63,763 bases of DNA, from assembly GCA_029237685.1 (NCBI GenBank), contig JAQZBV010000033.1, forward strand, positions 1 through 63,763. Direction: 5' to 3'. The position numbers were made by a program, and so were the translations under genes. Shown one piece after another: positions 41,681 to 49,511 of the stretch (position 1 is its first letter; every line of letters starts with the position of its first letter). The notes under the pieces were generated by a model. The model did not search any database. It was given only the letters and a program-made list of their open reading frames with translations, and was not told where the DNA came from. Source of the DNA: Cytophagaceae bacterium. Its GTDB lineage: Bacteria > Bacteroidota > Bacteroidia > Cytophagales > Cytophagaceae.

Positions 41681-42655
41681 TTACCATCCTAAAATCCACG
41701 CAAACATCAACGGCGCTACAATCGTGGCATCTGACTCTACGATATATTTAGGAGTATCAATATCCAATTTACCCCAAGTGATTTTTTCGTTAGGAACAGC
41801 TCCAGAGTAAGAACCATAACTTGTTGTTGAATCAGAGATCTGACAGAAGTAAGCCCAGAAAGGAATCTCTTCCATTTCCAAATCCTGATACAGCATAGGT
41901 ACTGTACAAATCGGGAAATCACCGGCAATACCGCCACCGATCTGGAAGAAACCAACGCCTTTGCCGGCAGAGTTTTGAATGTACCAGTCCGCTAACCACA
42001 TCATGTATTCAATACCAGATTTCATGGTCGTCGCTTTCATTTCTTTCTTGTAGCAATAAGAAGCGAAGATGTTACCCATGGTAGAATCTTCCCAGCCCGG
42101 AACAACGATCGGCAGGTTCTTCTCCGCTGCAGCCAGCATCCAGCTGTCCTTAGGATCAATCTGATAGTATTGTTCCAGTTCTTTCGACAACAACATCTGA
42201 TACATGAACTCATGCGGGAAATAACGCTCTCCTTTTTTGTCGGCAGTGTCCCACACTTTGAAAATGTGTTTTTGCAAACGGCGGAATGCTTCTTCTTCCG
42301 GAATACAAGTGTCCGTCACTCGGTTGTAATGGTTATCCAACAACTCTCTTTCTTCCTGAGGACTCAGGTCGCGGTAGTTGGGAACCCTTTTATAAAAATC
42401 ATGCGCCACCAGGTTCATGATGTCTTCTTCCAGATTGGCTCCTGTACAGGAAATGATTTGCACTTTGTCCTGACGGATCATTTCGGCCAATGACTTACCC
42501 AATTCGGCGGTACTCATTGCACCTCCAAGGGTAATCATCATTTTACCGCCATCGGTCATTTGTGCTTCGTAACCTTTGGCAGCGTCCATTAGAGCTGCCG
42601 CGTTAAAATGTAAGAAATGCTTTTCAGCAAATTGAGAAATAGGACCTTTGGCCAT
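41681..42655 (-). CDS. Deoxyhypusine synthase-like protein lacking the catalytic lysine
   Basis: A 324-aa protein of the deoxyhypusine synthase (DHS) family. ISCTGANLEEDIMNLVAHDFYKRVP and, near the end, NEKITWGKLDIDTPKYIVESDATIVAPL match the NAD-binding fold. Where eukaryotic and archaeal DHS has GGGVVKHH with the lysine that forms the enzyme intermediate, this protein has GGGIAGDFPI. Bacteria have no eIF5A substrate, and some family members act on polyamines instead (for example homospermidine formation). I chose the ATG at 42655 (MAKGPISQF); the frame is open to 42682. The actual reaction is unknown. Confidence 0.88.
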   Translation of the reverse strand: MAKGPISQFAEKHFLHFNAAALMDAAKGYEAQMTDGGKMMITLGGAMSTAELGKSLAEMIRQDKVQIISCTGANLEEDIMNLVAHDFYKRVPNYRDLSPQEERELLDNHYNRVTDTCIPEEEAFRRLQKHIFKVWDTADKKGERYFPHEFMYQMLLSKELEQYYQIDPKDSWMLAAAEKNLPIVVPGWEDSTMGNIFASYCYKKEMKATTMKSGIEYMMWLADWYIQNSAGKGVGFFQIGGGIAGDFPICTVPMLYQDLEMEEIPFWAYFCQISDSTTSYGSYSGAVPNEKITWGKLDIDTPKYIVESDATIVAPLMFAWILGW

Positions 42656-42768
42656 GTTTTTGGATGTTGATGGGTAAAACAATTGAATTGCTCTGCAAAG
42701 CTAGGCCTATTCCTCTTTTTTACCAACATTCTTCCACATACAAACGACATTTATTATCTTTGAGGAGC

Positions 42769-43341
42769 ATGATCGAGGACTTTTACCCCTATATTTTCTC
42801 CGAAGACCTATATGTCTTTCCTGCTGCCGGACCAAACGTAAAAACGGTTCCTGTAGAGGATAAAGCGATTAGCCTTGTTGTAGAAAAAACCGGTGCTGCC
42901 GTTGATAAAGCAGTTGCTCAAACAGTAGAAGCTCCTGTGATCCAAACAAAACAAGCAGCATTAACTGTGCTTCATGCCGGCAACTCCTCGGCTTTATGCG
43001 TCGTATTCTGGGGTCAAAAGCTGGCACTGCAGCCAGCAGACCGGGAATTGTTGAATAATATTCTGAAAGCCTGTAAACTAAATCCGGCAGACATCGCCTT
43101 TCTGGAAGCCAATACTACCAATGGATTGCTCTTTACAGATGAACTTCCCGCTTCGAAAGTGATGGTCTTCTGTGATACCGAATCGCTCAAAACAGCCAAA
43201 CAAGCACAACTCCATCTTTACCAAACACAACATGTATCGGGCAAACAACTTTTGCTCAGCGATCCTTTGTCAGCTTTGACTCAAAACAATGCACTTAAAG
43301 GAAACCTGTGGAAAGCTTTGCAACTGCTGCTTGGCATTTAG
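42769..43341 (+). CDS. Hypothetical protein with HolD (pol III psi)-like C-terminus
   Basis: A 190-aa protein starting MIEDFYPYIFSEDLYVF. The ATG at 42769 is preceded by TGAGGAGC, a rare good Shine-Dalgarno in this window. Its middle is Ala/Val-rich and low in complexity (EKTGAAVDKAVAQTVEAPVIQTKQA). The C-terminal part (ADRELLNNILKACKLNPADIAF and then the HVSGKQLLLSDPLSALTQNN and LKGNLWKALQ stretches) has the rhythm of the DNA polymerase III psi subunit HolD. That link is only pattern recognition. It diverges from the DHS-like gene and is followed by a repeat cassette. Confidence 0.72.
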   Translation: MIEDFYPYIFSEDLYVFPAAGPNVKTVPVEDKAISLVVEKTGAAVDKAVAQTVEAPVIQTKQAALTVLHAGNSSALCVVFWGQKLALQPADRELLNNILKACKLNPADIAFLEANTTNGLLFTDELPASKVMVFCDTESLKTAKQAQLHLYQTQHVSGKQLLLSDPLSALTQNNALKGNLWKALQLLLGI

Positions 43342-43444
43342 CTAGATAAATAATAGAGATGAGAAATGTGAAATGTGAGATGTGAAATATGAATCTCATC
43401 TCACATCTCACATTTCACATTTCTCATCTCTCATTCCTCATTTC
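43342..43444. repeat. Intergenic word-repeat palindrome (GATGAGAAATG family, third copy)
   Basis: After the stop and a short AT spacer, AGAGATGAGAAATGTGAAAT and GTGAGATGTGAAAT form the left arm. CTCATCTCACATCTCACATT, then TCACATTTCTCATCTCTCAT, form the right arm up to the ATG at 43445. It closely resembles 31860-31944. Confidence 0.87.
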
Positions 43445-43921
43445 ATGAAATACAAAAGACTCAGTAACGAAGAACTTCAGGAACTCGAACCTGAATTTGT
43501 GAATTTTCTGGCGAGCAATCAGGTTACAGCACCGGAATGGCTTGAGCTGAAAGCCAGCAATCTGGAGCGTGTGGAAGAATTGATTGAAGTCTTTAGTGAC
43601 ATGGTGTTTGAAAATGTATTAAAAAAAATAAAATACGTAGAGCACGTCACACGTCAGGATTGGATGGTCTTTCATTGCAAAGAAGAAGGCTTGCACATGA
43701 TCGGTATCCAACTGTCTGATGAATCTGGTTTGGATCTGACCGATCCTGATTTTTTCGAACATTGGAACGAAGCACCGGACTCTATAGGCATTACGATGTA
43801 TTCTAAAGAGCAGAACTATTCAGAAGAACGAGAGAAAGTCATTTTCCAATTGCTTGAAAGCGGCTGCAGTATTGCGGACGAGAAGTTGTTTAATACGTTG
43901 TTAGAGCATAGTAGAAAATAA
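43445..43921 (+). CDS. Bacteroidota-conserved hypothetical protein (DUF6495-like)
   Basis: A 158-aa acidic soluble protein, MKYKRLSNEELQELEPEFVNFLASNQVTAPEWLELK. The rest is mixed alpha/beta, with DMVFENVLKKIKYVEHVTRQD in the middle. I recall relatives across Bacteroidota as a DUF family (DUF6495) without known function. The frame is open to 43382, but the extra residues are translated repeat, so the ATG at 43445 is preferred. No catalytic motif stands out. Confidence 0.75.
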   Translation: MKYKRLSNEELQELEPEFVNFLASNQVTAPEWLELKASNLERVEELIEVFSDMVFENVLKKIKYVEHVTRQDWMVFHCKEEGLHMIGIQLSDESGLDLTDPDFFEHWNEAPDSIGITMYSKEQNYSEEREKVIFQLLESGCSIADEKLFNTLLEHSRK

Positions 43922-43928
43922 AAATAGC

Positions 43929-43988
43929 GAGAAGCTAGGAGCAAGGAGGAACGAACTCATGCGTACCTCCTCGCTCCTAGCTCGTTCC
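43929..43988. repeat. AGCTAGGAGC word palindrome between convergent genes
   Basis: GAGAAGCTAGGAGCAAGGAG (from 43929) faces CCTCCTCGCTCCTAGCTCGT (from 43966). The right arm ends exactly at the cupin gene stop. Related words occur at 50374-50399 and 54647-54692. Confidence 0.8.
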
Positions 43989-44480
43989 TTAATTGGGATA
44001 GCCTAACTCCTCAATCATAAACGCATGTTGCGGAAACAACACCATCAACTCCTCCTTCTTCCCTAATTCAAAATCCCTGAAATCAAATCCCGGCGCTACC
44101 GTGCAGCTTACTAAAGCATAACCGTCTGGACTTTTTAAACGTGCGCCGAACCAAAGACCCGCAGGGATGACGGCCTGCAACTGTTCTCCTTGATCTGCAT
44201 TTTTCCCTAAGGCAATGACTTCTACTTTTTTGTCTCTAAGAATAAAAATTTCCAGCGCCTCTCCTTCATGAAAAAACCAAAGTTCATCCGATTGAATACG
44301 ATGAAAATGTGATTTGTCTTTTCCTTGCAGGAGAAAAAAGATGGCGGTACTGATGTTCCTTTTTCCATCGAAACCCATGAATGCAGAGTCTTCTGCAGAT
44401 CGATAGGTTTCTTTATAATATCCGCCCTCTGGATGTGGAAGGAGTGTCAGCTTGTTGATCCAATCGTTTGCCGTCATCAT
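43989..44480 (-). CDS. Cupin-domain protein (DUF985 type)
   Basis: A 163-aa single-domain cupin. LTLLPHPEGGYYKETYRS, then TAIFFLLQGKDKSHFHRIQSDELWFFHEG (metal-binding His and Glu positions of the first cupin motif), and LKSPDGYALVSCTVAPGFDFRDFELG are typical of the DUF985 group (yeast YML079w-like), whose role is uncertain; sugar epimerase-like or binding functions are suggested. The frame is open to 44552, overlapping the hydrolase gene; the ATG at 44480 (or 44477) with GAAAG before it fits better. Confidence 0.87.
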   Translation of the reverse strand: MMTANDWINKLTLLPHPEGGYYKETYRSAEDSAFMGFDGKRNISTAIFFLLQGKDKSHFHRIQSDELWFFHEGEALEIFILRDKKVEVIALGKNADQGEQLQAVIPAGLWFGARLKSPDGYALVSCTVAPGFDFRDFELGKKEELMVLFPQHAFMIEELGYPN

Positions 44481-44497
44481 ATCTTTCAATGCTTTCA

Positions 44498-45355
44498 CTA
44501 TTGTTCGATAAAACGCACTACCCTTTTCAGGTTTTTCGCATTCTTGCGACAAAATACCCCCAGCATAGGAATGTGCGACCTGAAAGGAACGACGCGCATT
44601 TCAATAGAATTGTTCAGGTAACGGTTGCGATCGTAAAACTGTTTGCAATCCTCTTTTATAGAGGGCATCGTTCCCCCTCCGTATAGTACATAATATCTTA
44701 CCTTATCGTTTTCAATGTGGTAATAAGGAGATCCCTTTTTCCATTCGCTTGGGAAATCTGTAAAAATAATATTAAACAACAGCGCATCTACGGGGGTTCC
44801 ATATCCAAGATAATCCAACATGTTTAATCCAAAGGGATCATTCAGAATACATCCTTTCATCGGATTATTAAATCCCTCTCTCAGAAGGTAACTGGAGTCG
44901 GTGGTAATCAAAGCCGCTAAATGAGCACCTGCCGAATGACCGGAAATATAAATTTCATTCTTATCTCCTCCATATTGTTCTATATTTTTCTCCACCCAGG
45001 CAAATGCTTTCGCGCAATCTTCTGCCATACCATAATATTTCGTTTCCGGCCAAACTCTGTAATTAATGAGCACCGTTACAATACCATTTTGAGCAAAAGA
45101 CTTTCCAACACTTCGATGTCTCGGAGAATCCTTAGAACCGCCTTTCCAGGCACCTCCGTGAATAAAAATCAATACCTTGTTTTTCTTACCTGTTACTTTA
45201 TGAGGCGCGTAGACATCCAATGAATGGCTTGCTTTATCATAGCCAACCATAGAAGAATCAATATAAGGAATGTCTTTGGTTACCGTATAAGTTTTCTTTG
45301 CCCAGGCTGTGAAACTGATACTAAAAAAAATCAACAGATAGATTATTGTTTTCAT
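44498..45355 (-). CDS. Secreted alpha/beta-hydrolase (HSL/BD-FAE esterase-like), copy 1
   Basis: A 285-aa protein with signal peptide MKTIIYLLIFFSISFTAWA. The oxyanion motif is HGGAWKGGSKD and the nucleophile elbow GHSAGAH, as in carboxylesterases of the BD-FAE/HSL type; a His in the FRSHIP segment near the C-terminus is the probable third residue. It would act in the periplasm or outside on an ester or amide. It is about as long as, and clearly paralogous to, the protein at 47323-48168, with SAGAHLAALI and CILNDPFGLN shared. It ends 17 bp before the cupin start. Confidence 0.88.
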   Translation of the reverse strand: MKTIIYLLIFFSISFTAWAKKTYTVTKDIPYIDSSMVGYDKASHSLDVYAPHKVTGKKNKVLIFIHGGAWKGGSKDSPRHRSVGKSFAQNGIVTVLINYRVWPETKYYGMAEDCAKAFAWVEKNIEQYGGDKNEIYISGHSAGAHLAALITTDSSYLLREGFNNPMKGCILNDPFGLNMLDYLGYGTPVDALLFNIIFTDFPSEWKKGSPYYHIENDKVRYYVLYGGGTMPSIKEDCKQFYDRNRYLNNSIEMRVVPFRSHIPMLGVFCRKNAKNLKRVVRFIEQ

Positions 45356-45583
45356 GCATTCATGATTTAGTCTACTTAAATACTCTCTCGCAAATCCAAC
45401 GACTAAGAGGCCTATTCATGCATTGAAGTTACAATAAGCAGACCATCCGACAAAAAAAACAATTGAAAATGTTTTGCACCTTTTCTTTGTATATATTCGA
45501 TGACTAGCGTAGTTTAGCAGTAATTAGATTTTAGTACAATCGCTCCGAAAATCAAAATAGAAGAAGAAGAACTCGTCAGGCTC

Positions 45584-46084
45584 TTGGTGTCTAAAGACAA
45601 AAGAGGCTTTGATATACTCTATAACAATTATTCTACTTCACTTTATGGAGTAATCCATATGATTGTTAAAAAAGAGGAGTTTGCCGAAGAAGTACTCCAG
45701 GACACATTTATTAAAATCTGGAAAAAAATAGAAGACTACGATCCCTCAAAAGGTCGCTTTTTTACCTGGATGTTGAATATCGCCCGAAACATGGCCATCG
45801 ACAAACTTCGCTCCAAAGAATTTAAGTCAGGAAGTAAAACCGATGACCTCTCAACCTTCGTAGATATAGGAGATTCAGGATATTCCGAGAAGCACAATAT
45901 GGATCATATTGGGGTCAGAGAGGTACTGAATAAGCTACCCGAAGAACATCAATTTCTGATTCAGAAAATGTATTTCGAAGGTTATTCCCAATCAGAAATA
46001 GCAGAAGAATTCAACATTCCTTTAGGGACGGTAAAAACAAGGGTACGGTCAGCAATGTCCAAACTTAGAGAACTATTCGAATGA
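45584..46084 (+). CDS. ECF-type RNA polymerase sigma factor
   Basis: A sigma-70 family ECF factor, 166 aa as drawn from TTG. Region 2 is RGFDILYNNYSTSLYGVI through VLQDTFIKIWKKIEDYDPSKGRFFTWMLNIARNMAIDKLRS; region 4 is LPEEHQFLIQKMYFEGYSQSEIAEEFNIPLGTVKTRVRSAMSKLREL. The same frame upstream encodes IAPKIKIEEEELVRL with no stop until 45521, which looks like the natural N-terminus, but offers only ATC/ATA/ATT start codons. The true start may therefore be non-canonical. It overlaps the anti-sigma gene by 4 bp. Confidence 0.92.
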   Translation: MVSKDKRGFDILYNNYSTSLYGVIHMIVKKEEFAEEVLQDTFIKIWKKIEDYDPSKGRFFTWMLNIARNMAIDKLRSKEFKSGSKTDDLSTFVDIGDSGYSEKHNMDHIGVREVLNKLPEEHQFLIQKMYFEGYSQSEIAEEFNIPLGTVKTRVRSAMSKLRELFE

Positions 46085-46866
46085 ACGTAAAAGAGTACAT
46101 ATCGTCAGGAATACTGGAAACCTACCTATTGGGAGGTTTGAGTACAGCTGAAGCCGGCGAAGTGGAAGCTTATGTCCAACAATATCCGGAAATACGCGCT
46201 GAACTAGACAAGCTGGAAGGTGACCTGGAGAAAATTGCGTTGTCTTATGCGAAAGCGCCTTCAGCTTCAGTCAAATCAAAGATAGCATCGCAACTGGATT
46301 TCGCCGAAGAAAAAGAGGTAAAGGTAATTCCTATTCCCTCGTTCTATCGTCAGGCTATAGCTGCTTCTGTGGCGCTGGCCATCATCTCTACAGCCAGTGC
46401 AGGATACTTCTGGAACAAATGGCAGCACGCTGAAGGTCGCGTGATCGCTTTGGAATCTGAAAAAGGAGTTTTAGCAGACAACATCAACCTTACCAAGCAG
46501 GAACTAGAAAAAACCACTCATTACCTCAGCTTGATTCAGGATACCAGTTCTGTATTGGTGACCTTGAAAGGATCTCCTTTATCTCCTAAGGCTGCGGCAA
46601 AAGTATTGTGGAACAAATCTTCTCAGCAGGTATACTTAGGCGGTTTAGCCTCCTTGCCTACTCCAGCTGCCGACCAGCAATACCAGCTTTGGGCTATTGT
46701 AGATGGTCAACCTGTAGACGCGGGAGTATTCGACCTGGAAAATCCACAGGTATTGCAGCAATTAAAAACCATAGGCAAAGCACAAGCCTTCGCTGTAACG
46801 CTGGAGAAAAAAGGCGGTAGCCCTACTCCTACGCTGGCCGCTCTTTACCTGATAGGAAACGTTTAG
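46081..46866 (+). CDS. Anti-sigma factor with RskA-like C-terminal domain
   Basis: A 261-aa single-pass membrane protein. The N-terminal about 50 residues (SSGILETYLLGGLSTAEAGEVEAYVQQYPEI) resemble an anti-sigma domain. A membrane helix lies at about 90-107 (AIAASVALAIISTASAGYFW), followed by a short coiled coil and the RskA periplasmic domain (VLWNKSSQQVYLGGLASLPTP, YQLWAIVDGQPVDAGVF, FAVTLEKKGGSPTPT). It should hold the overlapping ECF sigma factor at the membrane until a signal causes release. No zinc-binding HxxxCxxC motif is present. Confidence 0.9.
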   Translation: MNVKEYISSGILETYLLGGLSTAEAGEVEAYVQQYPEIRAELDKLEGDLEKIALSYAKAPSASVKSKIASQLDFAEEKEVKVIPIPSFYRQAIAASVALAIISTASAGYFWNKWQHAEGRVIALESEKGVLADNINLTKQELEKTTHYLSLIQDTSSVLVTLKGSPLSPKAAAKVLWNKSSQQVYLGGLASLPTPAADQQYQLWAIVDGQPVDAGVFDLENPQVLQQLKTIGKAQAFAVTLEKKGGSPTPTLAALYLIGNV

Positions 46867-46887
46867 ATTTTATTTACTCATTCATAT

Positions 46888-46918
46888 AAAAGCCCTGGTC
46901 TATAATCTGGGCTTTTTT
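46888..46918 (+). terminator. Terminator of the sigma/anti-sigma operon
   Basis: AAAAGCCC (46888-46895) and GGGCTTTT (46909-46916) form a stem with a 13-nt loop and T-run, 22 bp after the anti-sigma stop. Confidence 0.85.
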
Positions 46919-46978
46919 GTTGCTCGCTGTTTCTGTTTCTGTTTCTGTTCTGTTTCTGTTTCTTGCTTTATCCATCAG

Positions 46979-47230
46979 GCCCCTAAATACCCTAAAGGGG
47001 ACTTGACCTATATATTTAAATATCTAGAGACATGTTGTCCCTAGCGGGACAATTTTCTCGCAGTTATAAATGAATGGACAGTGCGCTTGTCCCGCTAGGG
47101 ACAACTTGTTTTTAGCCAATAAATTTATGATAATATTCAAGTCCCCTTTAGGGGATTTAGGGGCAAGCGGTTAGCTATAACCTAGACATTGTGCTATTGT
47201 CCGGCAGTGTCAGGTCTGAAGACCTGACAC
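46979..47230. repeat. Nested cruciform-like element plus GTCAGGTC hairpin
   Basis: Outer arms of 28 bp (46979-47006 and 47137-47164, beginning GCCCCTAAATACCCTAAAGG) differ at one position. Inner arms GTTGTCCCTAGCGGGACAA (47034-47052) and 47087-47105 are perfect over 19 bp and each contains its own short palindrome. Beyond lies GTGTCAGGTC-TGAA-GACCTGACAC (47207-47230). Preceding it, 46925-46966 is a TGTTTC run. No gene is supported in the 456-bp interval. Confidence 0.85.
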
Positions 47231-47322
47231 CAAATCAAACAGTTGTTCTCTAATAACAAATAAAAAGCCTTGGCAATTTCCCCAAGGCCTCATTCAGGTT
47301 AACTGTAAACAAATCAAACAAA

Positions 47323-48168
47323 CTATTTTTCAATAAAGGCTATGACCTTTTTTACTTCTTTATTGTGCTTGCGGAAAAACAATAAGACCATTCCAATGTG
47401 CTTCTTCTTTCCAACCGTATGTATTTCTGAAGAGTTCCCTAATTCAACATTCTTGCTATGGAAGTCTTCACTGTCGCCGAATACAGCGGGATAGGTTTTT
47501 CCGCCGTGCAAAATGTAATAGCGAATGTCATTCTTCTGCAGCAAAAATAAAGGAGAAGCTTTTTTCCAAACTACCGGGGAATTGGTAAATGTTACCCGGA
47601 ATGTAGCATCGCCATCGTATCCATGTTCCAGGTATTTGTAAATATTCAAACCAAAGGGATCATTCAGAATACATCCTTTAATCGGATTGGTTATTCCTAC
47701 TTTATCAAAATAAGACGGATCAGAAATAATCAATGCGGCCAAATGACCACCTGCTGAATGTCCGGCTACATAAATTTCGTTGGGATTACCTCCGTAAGTA
47801 GCAATGTTCTCTTTTACCCATGCGACTGCTCTGGCGCAATCGTAAGCGATGCCTTCGTACTTAGTACCAGGACTTAATCTGTAATTGATAATGACCGTTG
47901 TAATGCCATTAGCGGCAAAAGCCCTACCGACAAATTTATAGAGTTCCTTATGACCCGCATCCCAGCTGCCGCCATGCATAAATACCATGACTTTACCCGT
48001 TGCTATTTTTTCTTTAGGTGCATACACATCGAGTTTGTGCCTGACTTTGTCATAATCACGCGCTGATGGGCTTACATAATCTAGGTCTTTGTACTTCGTG
48101 TAACTGCGTGCAAAGAGCGGCATGCAAAACACCAACGACATCATTACCGATAACAGAATTCTCGCCAT
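47323..48168 (-). CDS. Secreted alpha/beta-hydrolase (HSL/BD-FAE esterase-like), copy 2
   Basis: A 281-aa paralogue of the hydrolase at 44498-45355. The signal peptide is MARILLSVMMSLVFCMPLFA. HGGSWDAGHKELYK carries the oxyanion motif, VAGHSAGGHLAALIIS the nucleophile, and GKKKHIGMVLLF the likely His. The shared phrases LDVYAPKEK, NPIKGCILNDPFGLN and YYILHGGKTYP show a recent common origin. It starts 1 bp after the CFA-family methyltransferase gene ends and is thus the last gene of the lipid-modification cluster. The substrate is unknown; a lipid ester would fit the context. Confidence 0.88.
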   Translation of the reverse strand: MARILLSVMMSLVFCMPLFARSYTKYKDLDYVSPSARDYDKVRHKLDVYAPKEKIATGKVMVFMHGGSWDAGHKELYKFVGRAFAANGITTVIINYRLSPGTKYEGIAYDCARAVAWVKENIATYGGNPNEIYVAGHSAGGHLAALIISDPSYFDKVGITNPIKGCILNDPFGLNIYKYLEHGYDGDATFRVTFTNSPVVWKKASPLFLLQKNDIRYYILHGGKTYPAVFGDSEDFHSKNVELGNSSEIHTVGKKKHIGMVLLFFRKHNKEVKKVIAFIEK

Positions 48169-48169
48169 A

Positions 48170-49414
48170 CTAGAATTCGAAATTATTAGGTCGGGTGTAT
48201 ACCAATTGCATCACACTGATGTTTCGCATTTGGAAAGCAGCCTCGCAGTATTGGAAATAGTAGTTCCATTTGCGAATGAAACGTTGATCCATACCAAGAG
48301 CCATGATTTCTTCCTTTTTCTTATTGAATTCTTCACACCAGATGTTAAGCGTTTTGGCATAATCGATTCCTATATCTTTGATGTCATACAGATTCAGATT
48401 GGAAGCTTTATTGATACAAGCATTAATACGTGCTACAGAAGGCAGCAAAGAACCAGGGAAAATATGTTTCTGAATGAAATCGACTCCTTTGCGCATTTCG
48501 TCGTATCGGGCATCCGGTGAGGTGATGACTTGAAGCGCCAACAAACCATTTTCTTTCAATAACTCATTACACTTCTCAAAATAACGGGGCATGAATTGAT
48601 GTCCTACTGCCTCCAGCATTTCTATGGAAACAATTTTATCAAACTTGCCTTCTATGTTTCGATAATCTTCTAATAATATTTCTACCTGATCGGAAATATT
48701 CTCGTTCACAAATCGCTGCTTAGCATATGCGTACTGCTCTTGAGAAATAGTAACCGTGGTGATTTTACAACCGTAATTTCTTGCTGCATGAGAGGAGAAG
48801 CCACCCCAGCCACTTCCGATTTCCAATACATGATCTGTTGGTTTCAACTTCAACAAACGACACAGACGGTCGTATTTTTCTACTTGCGATTCTTCCAACG
48901 TGGTATGCTCGTCTCTGAAGATCCCACTGGAATAAGTCATCGTAGGATCAAGGAATAATTCATAAAAGCTATTTCCCAAATCGTAATGTTCTGAAATATT
49001 CTTACGAGAACCGGCGATGGTATTCTTCCTTGAAAGATGATACCAGCGATTGATCCTTGAGAACACATTGGTCATGAAAGAGCTCGTCTTTGTTCCGCTA
49101 ATGGAAGGGTTTGTATCCATATTAAGGATAAACCATGACACCACATCAGTAATGTTATTCGTTGTCCAGTCACCATCAATAAAAGATTCGGCGAAACCAA
49201 TATCGCCGTATTTCAAACATTTACTAAAGAAGGCCGATCGGTGCACGGAAATATGTGCTGAAATATTTTCTCCTCCACCTCCAAAATACAAATTTTCTCC
49301 GTTGGGCATTGCCACATGCAATCTTCCTTTGGTCATCTTACCGAATGTCCTCAACACCAGTAGCTCGACCAAAGAAAATTTATTGTTTCCAATAAGTGAC
49401 AGTGAAGTATCCAT
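48170..49414 (-). CDS. CFA-synthase/UfaM-like SAM-dependent methyltransferase
   Basis: A 414-aa protein with an N-terminal region of about 120 residues (GRLHVAMPNGENLYFGGGGENISAHISVH) typical of cyclopropane-fatty-acid synthase relatives and a SAM domain with HVLEIGSGWGGFSSHAARNYGC and ISQEQYAYAKQRF. DLGNSFYELFLDPTMTYSSG is the CFA family signature before the SAM motif. Family members methylate or cyclopropanate double bonds of membrane phospholipid acyl chains. I chose the ATG at 49414; TTG at 49420 is possible. It lies just behind a TTGTTAG heptamer array that would sit in its leader. Confidence 0.9.
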   Translation of the reverse strand: MDTSLSLIGNNKFSLVELLVLRTFGKMTKGRLHVAMPNGENLYFGGGGENISAHISVHRSAFFSKCLKYGDIGFAESFIDGDWTTNNITDVVSWFILNMDTNPSISGTKTSSFMTNVFSRINRWYHLSRKNTIAGSRKNISEHYDLGNSFYELFLDPTMTYSSGIFRDEHTTLEESQVEKYDRLCRLLKLKPTDHVLEIGSGWGGFSSHAARNYGCKITTVTISQEQYAYAKQRFVNENISDQVEILLEDYRNIEGKFDKIVSIEMLEAVGHQFMPRYFEKCNELLKENGLLALQVITSPDARYDEMRKGVDFIQKHIFPGSLLPSVARINACINKASNLNLYDIKDIGIDYAKTLNIWCEEFNKKKEEIMALGMDQRFIRKWNYYFQYCEAAFQMRNISVMQLVYTRPNNFEF

Positions 49415-49423
49415 AAACAATAA

Positions 49424-49462
49424 TTGTTAGTTGTTAGTTGTTAGTTGTTAGTTGTTAGTTAG
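49424..49462. repeat. TTGTTAG heptamer array (five perfect units)
   Basis: Five exact TTGTTAG copies and a partial TTAG, plus strand, directly upstream of the CFA-like gene start. Unlike the other cassettes it has only one arm. The same heptamer borders the composite region at 29114-29158. Confidence 0.9.
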
Positions 49463-49511
49463 ATATTTTTCAAGCGGTAAAATTAAAATCAAGCAACAGC
49501 TATAACTCTGA

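Noticed and set aside
49424-49462. Heptamer array as CRISPR or iteron origin
   Set aside because: Units are 7 bp without spacers, there is no dnaA or rep gene, and the same words occur at other gene junctions.
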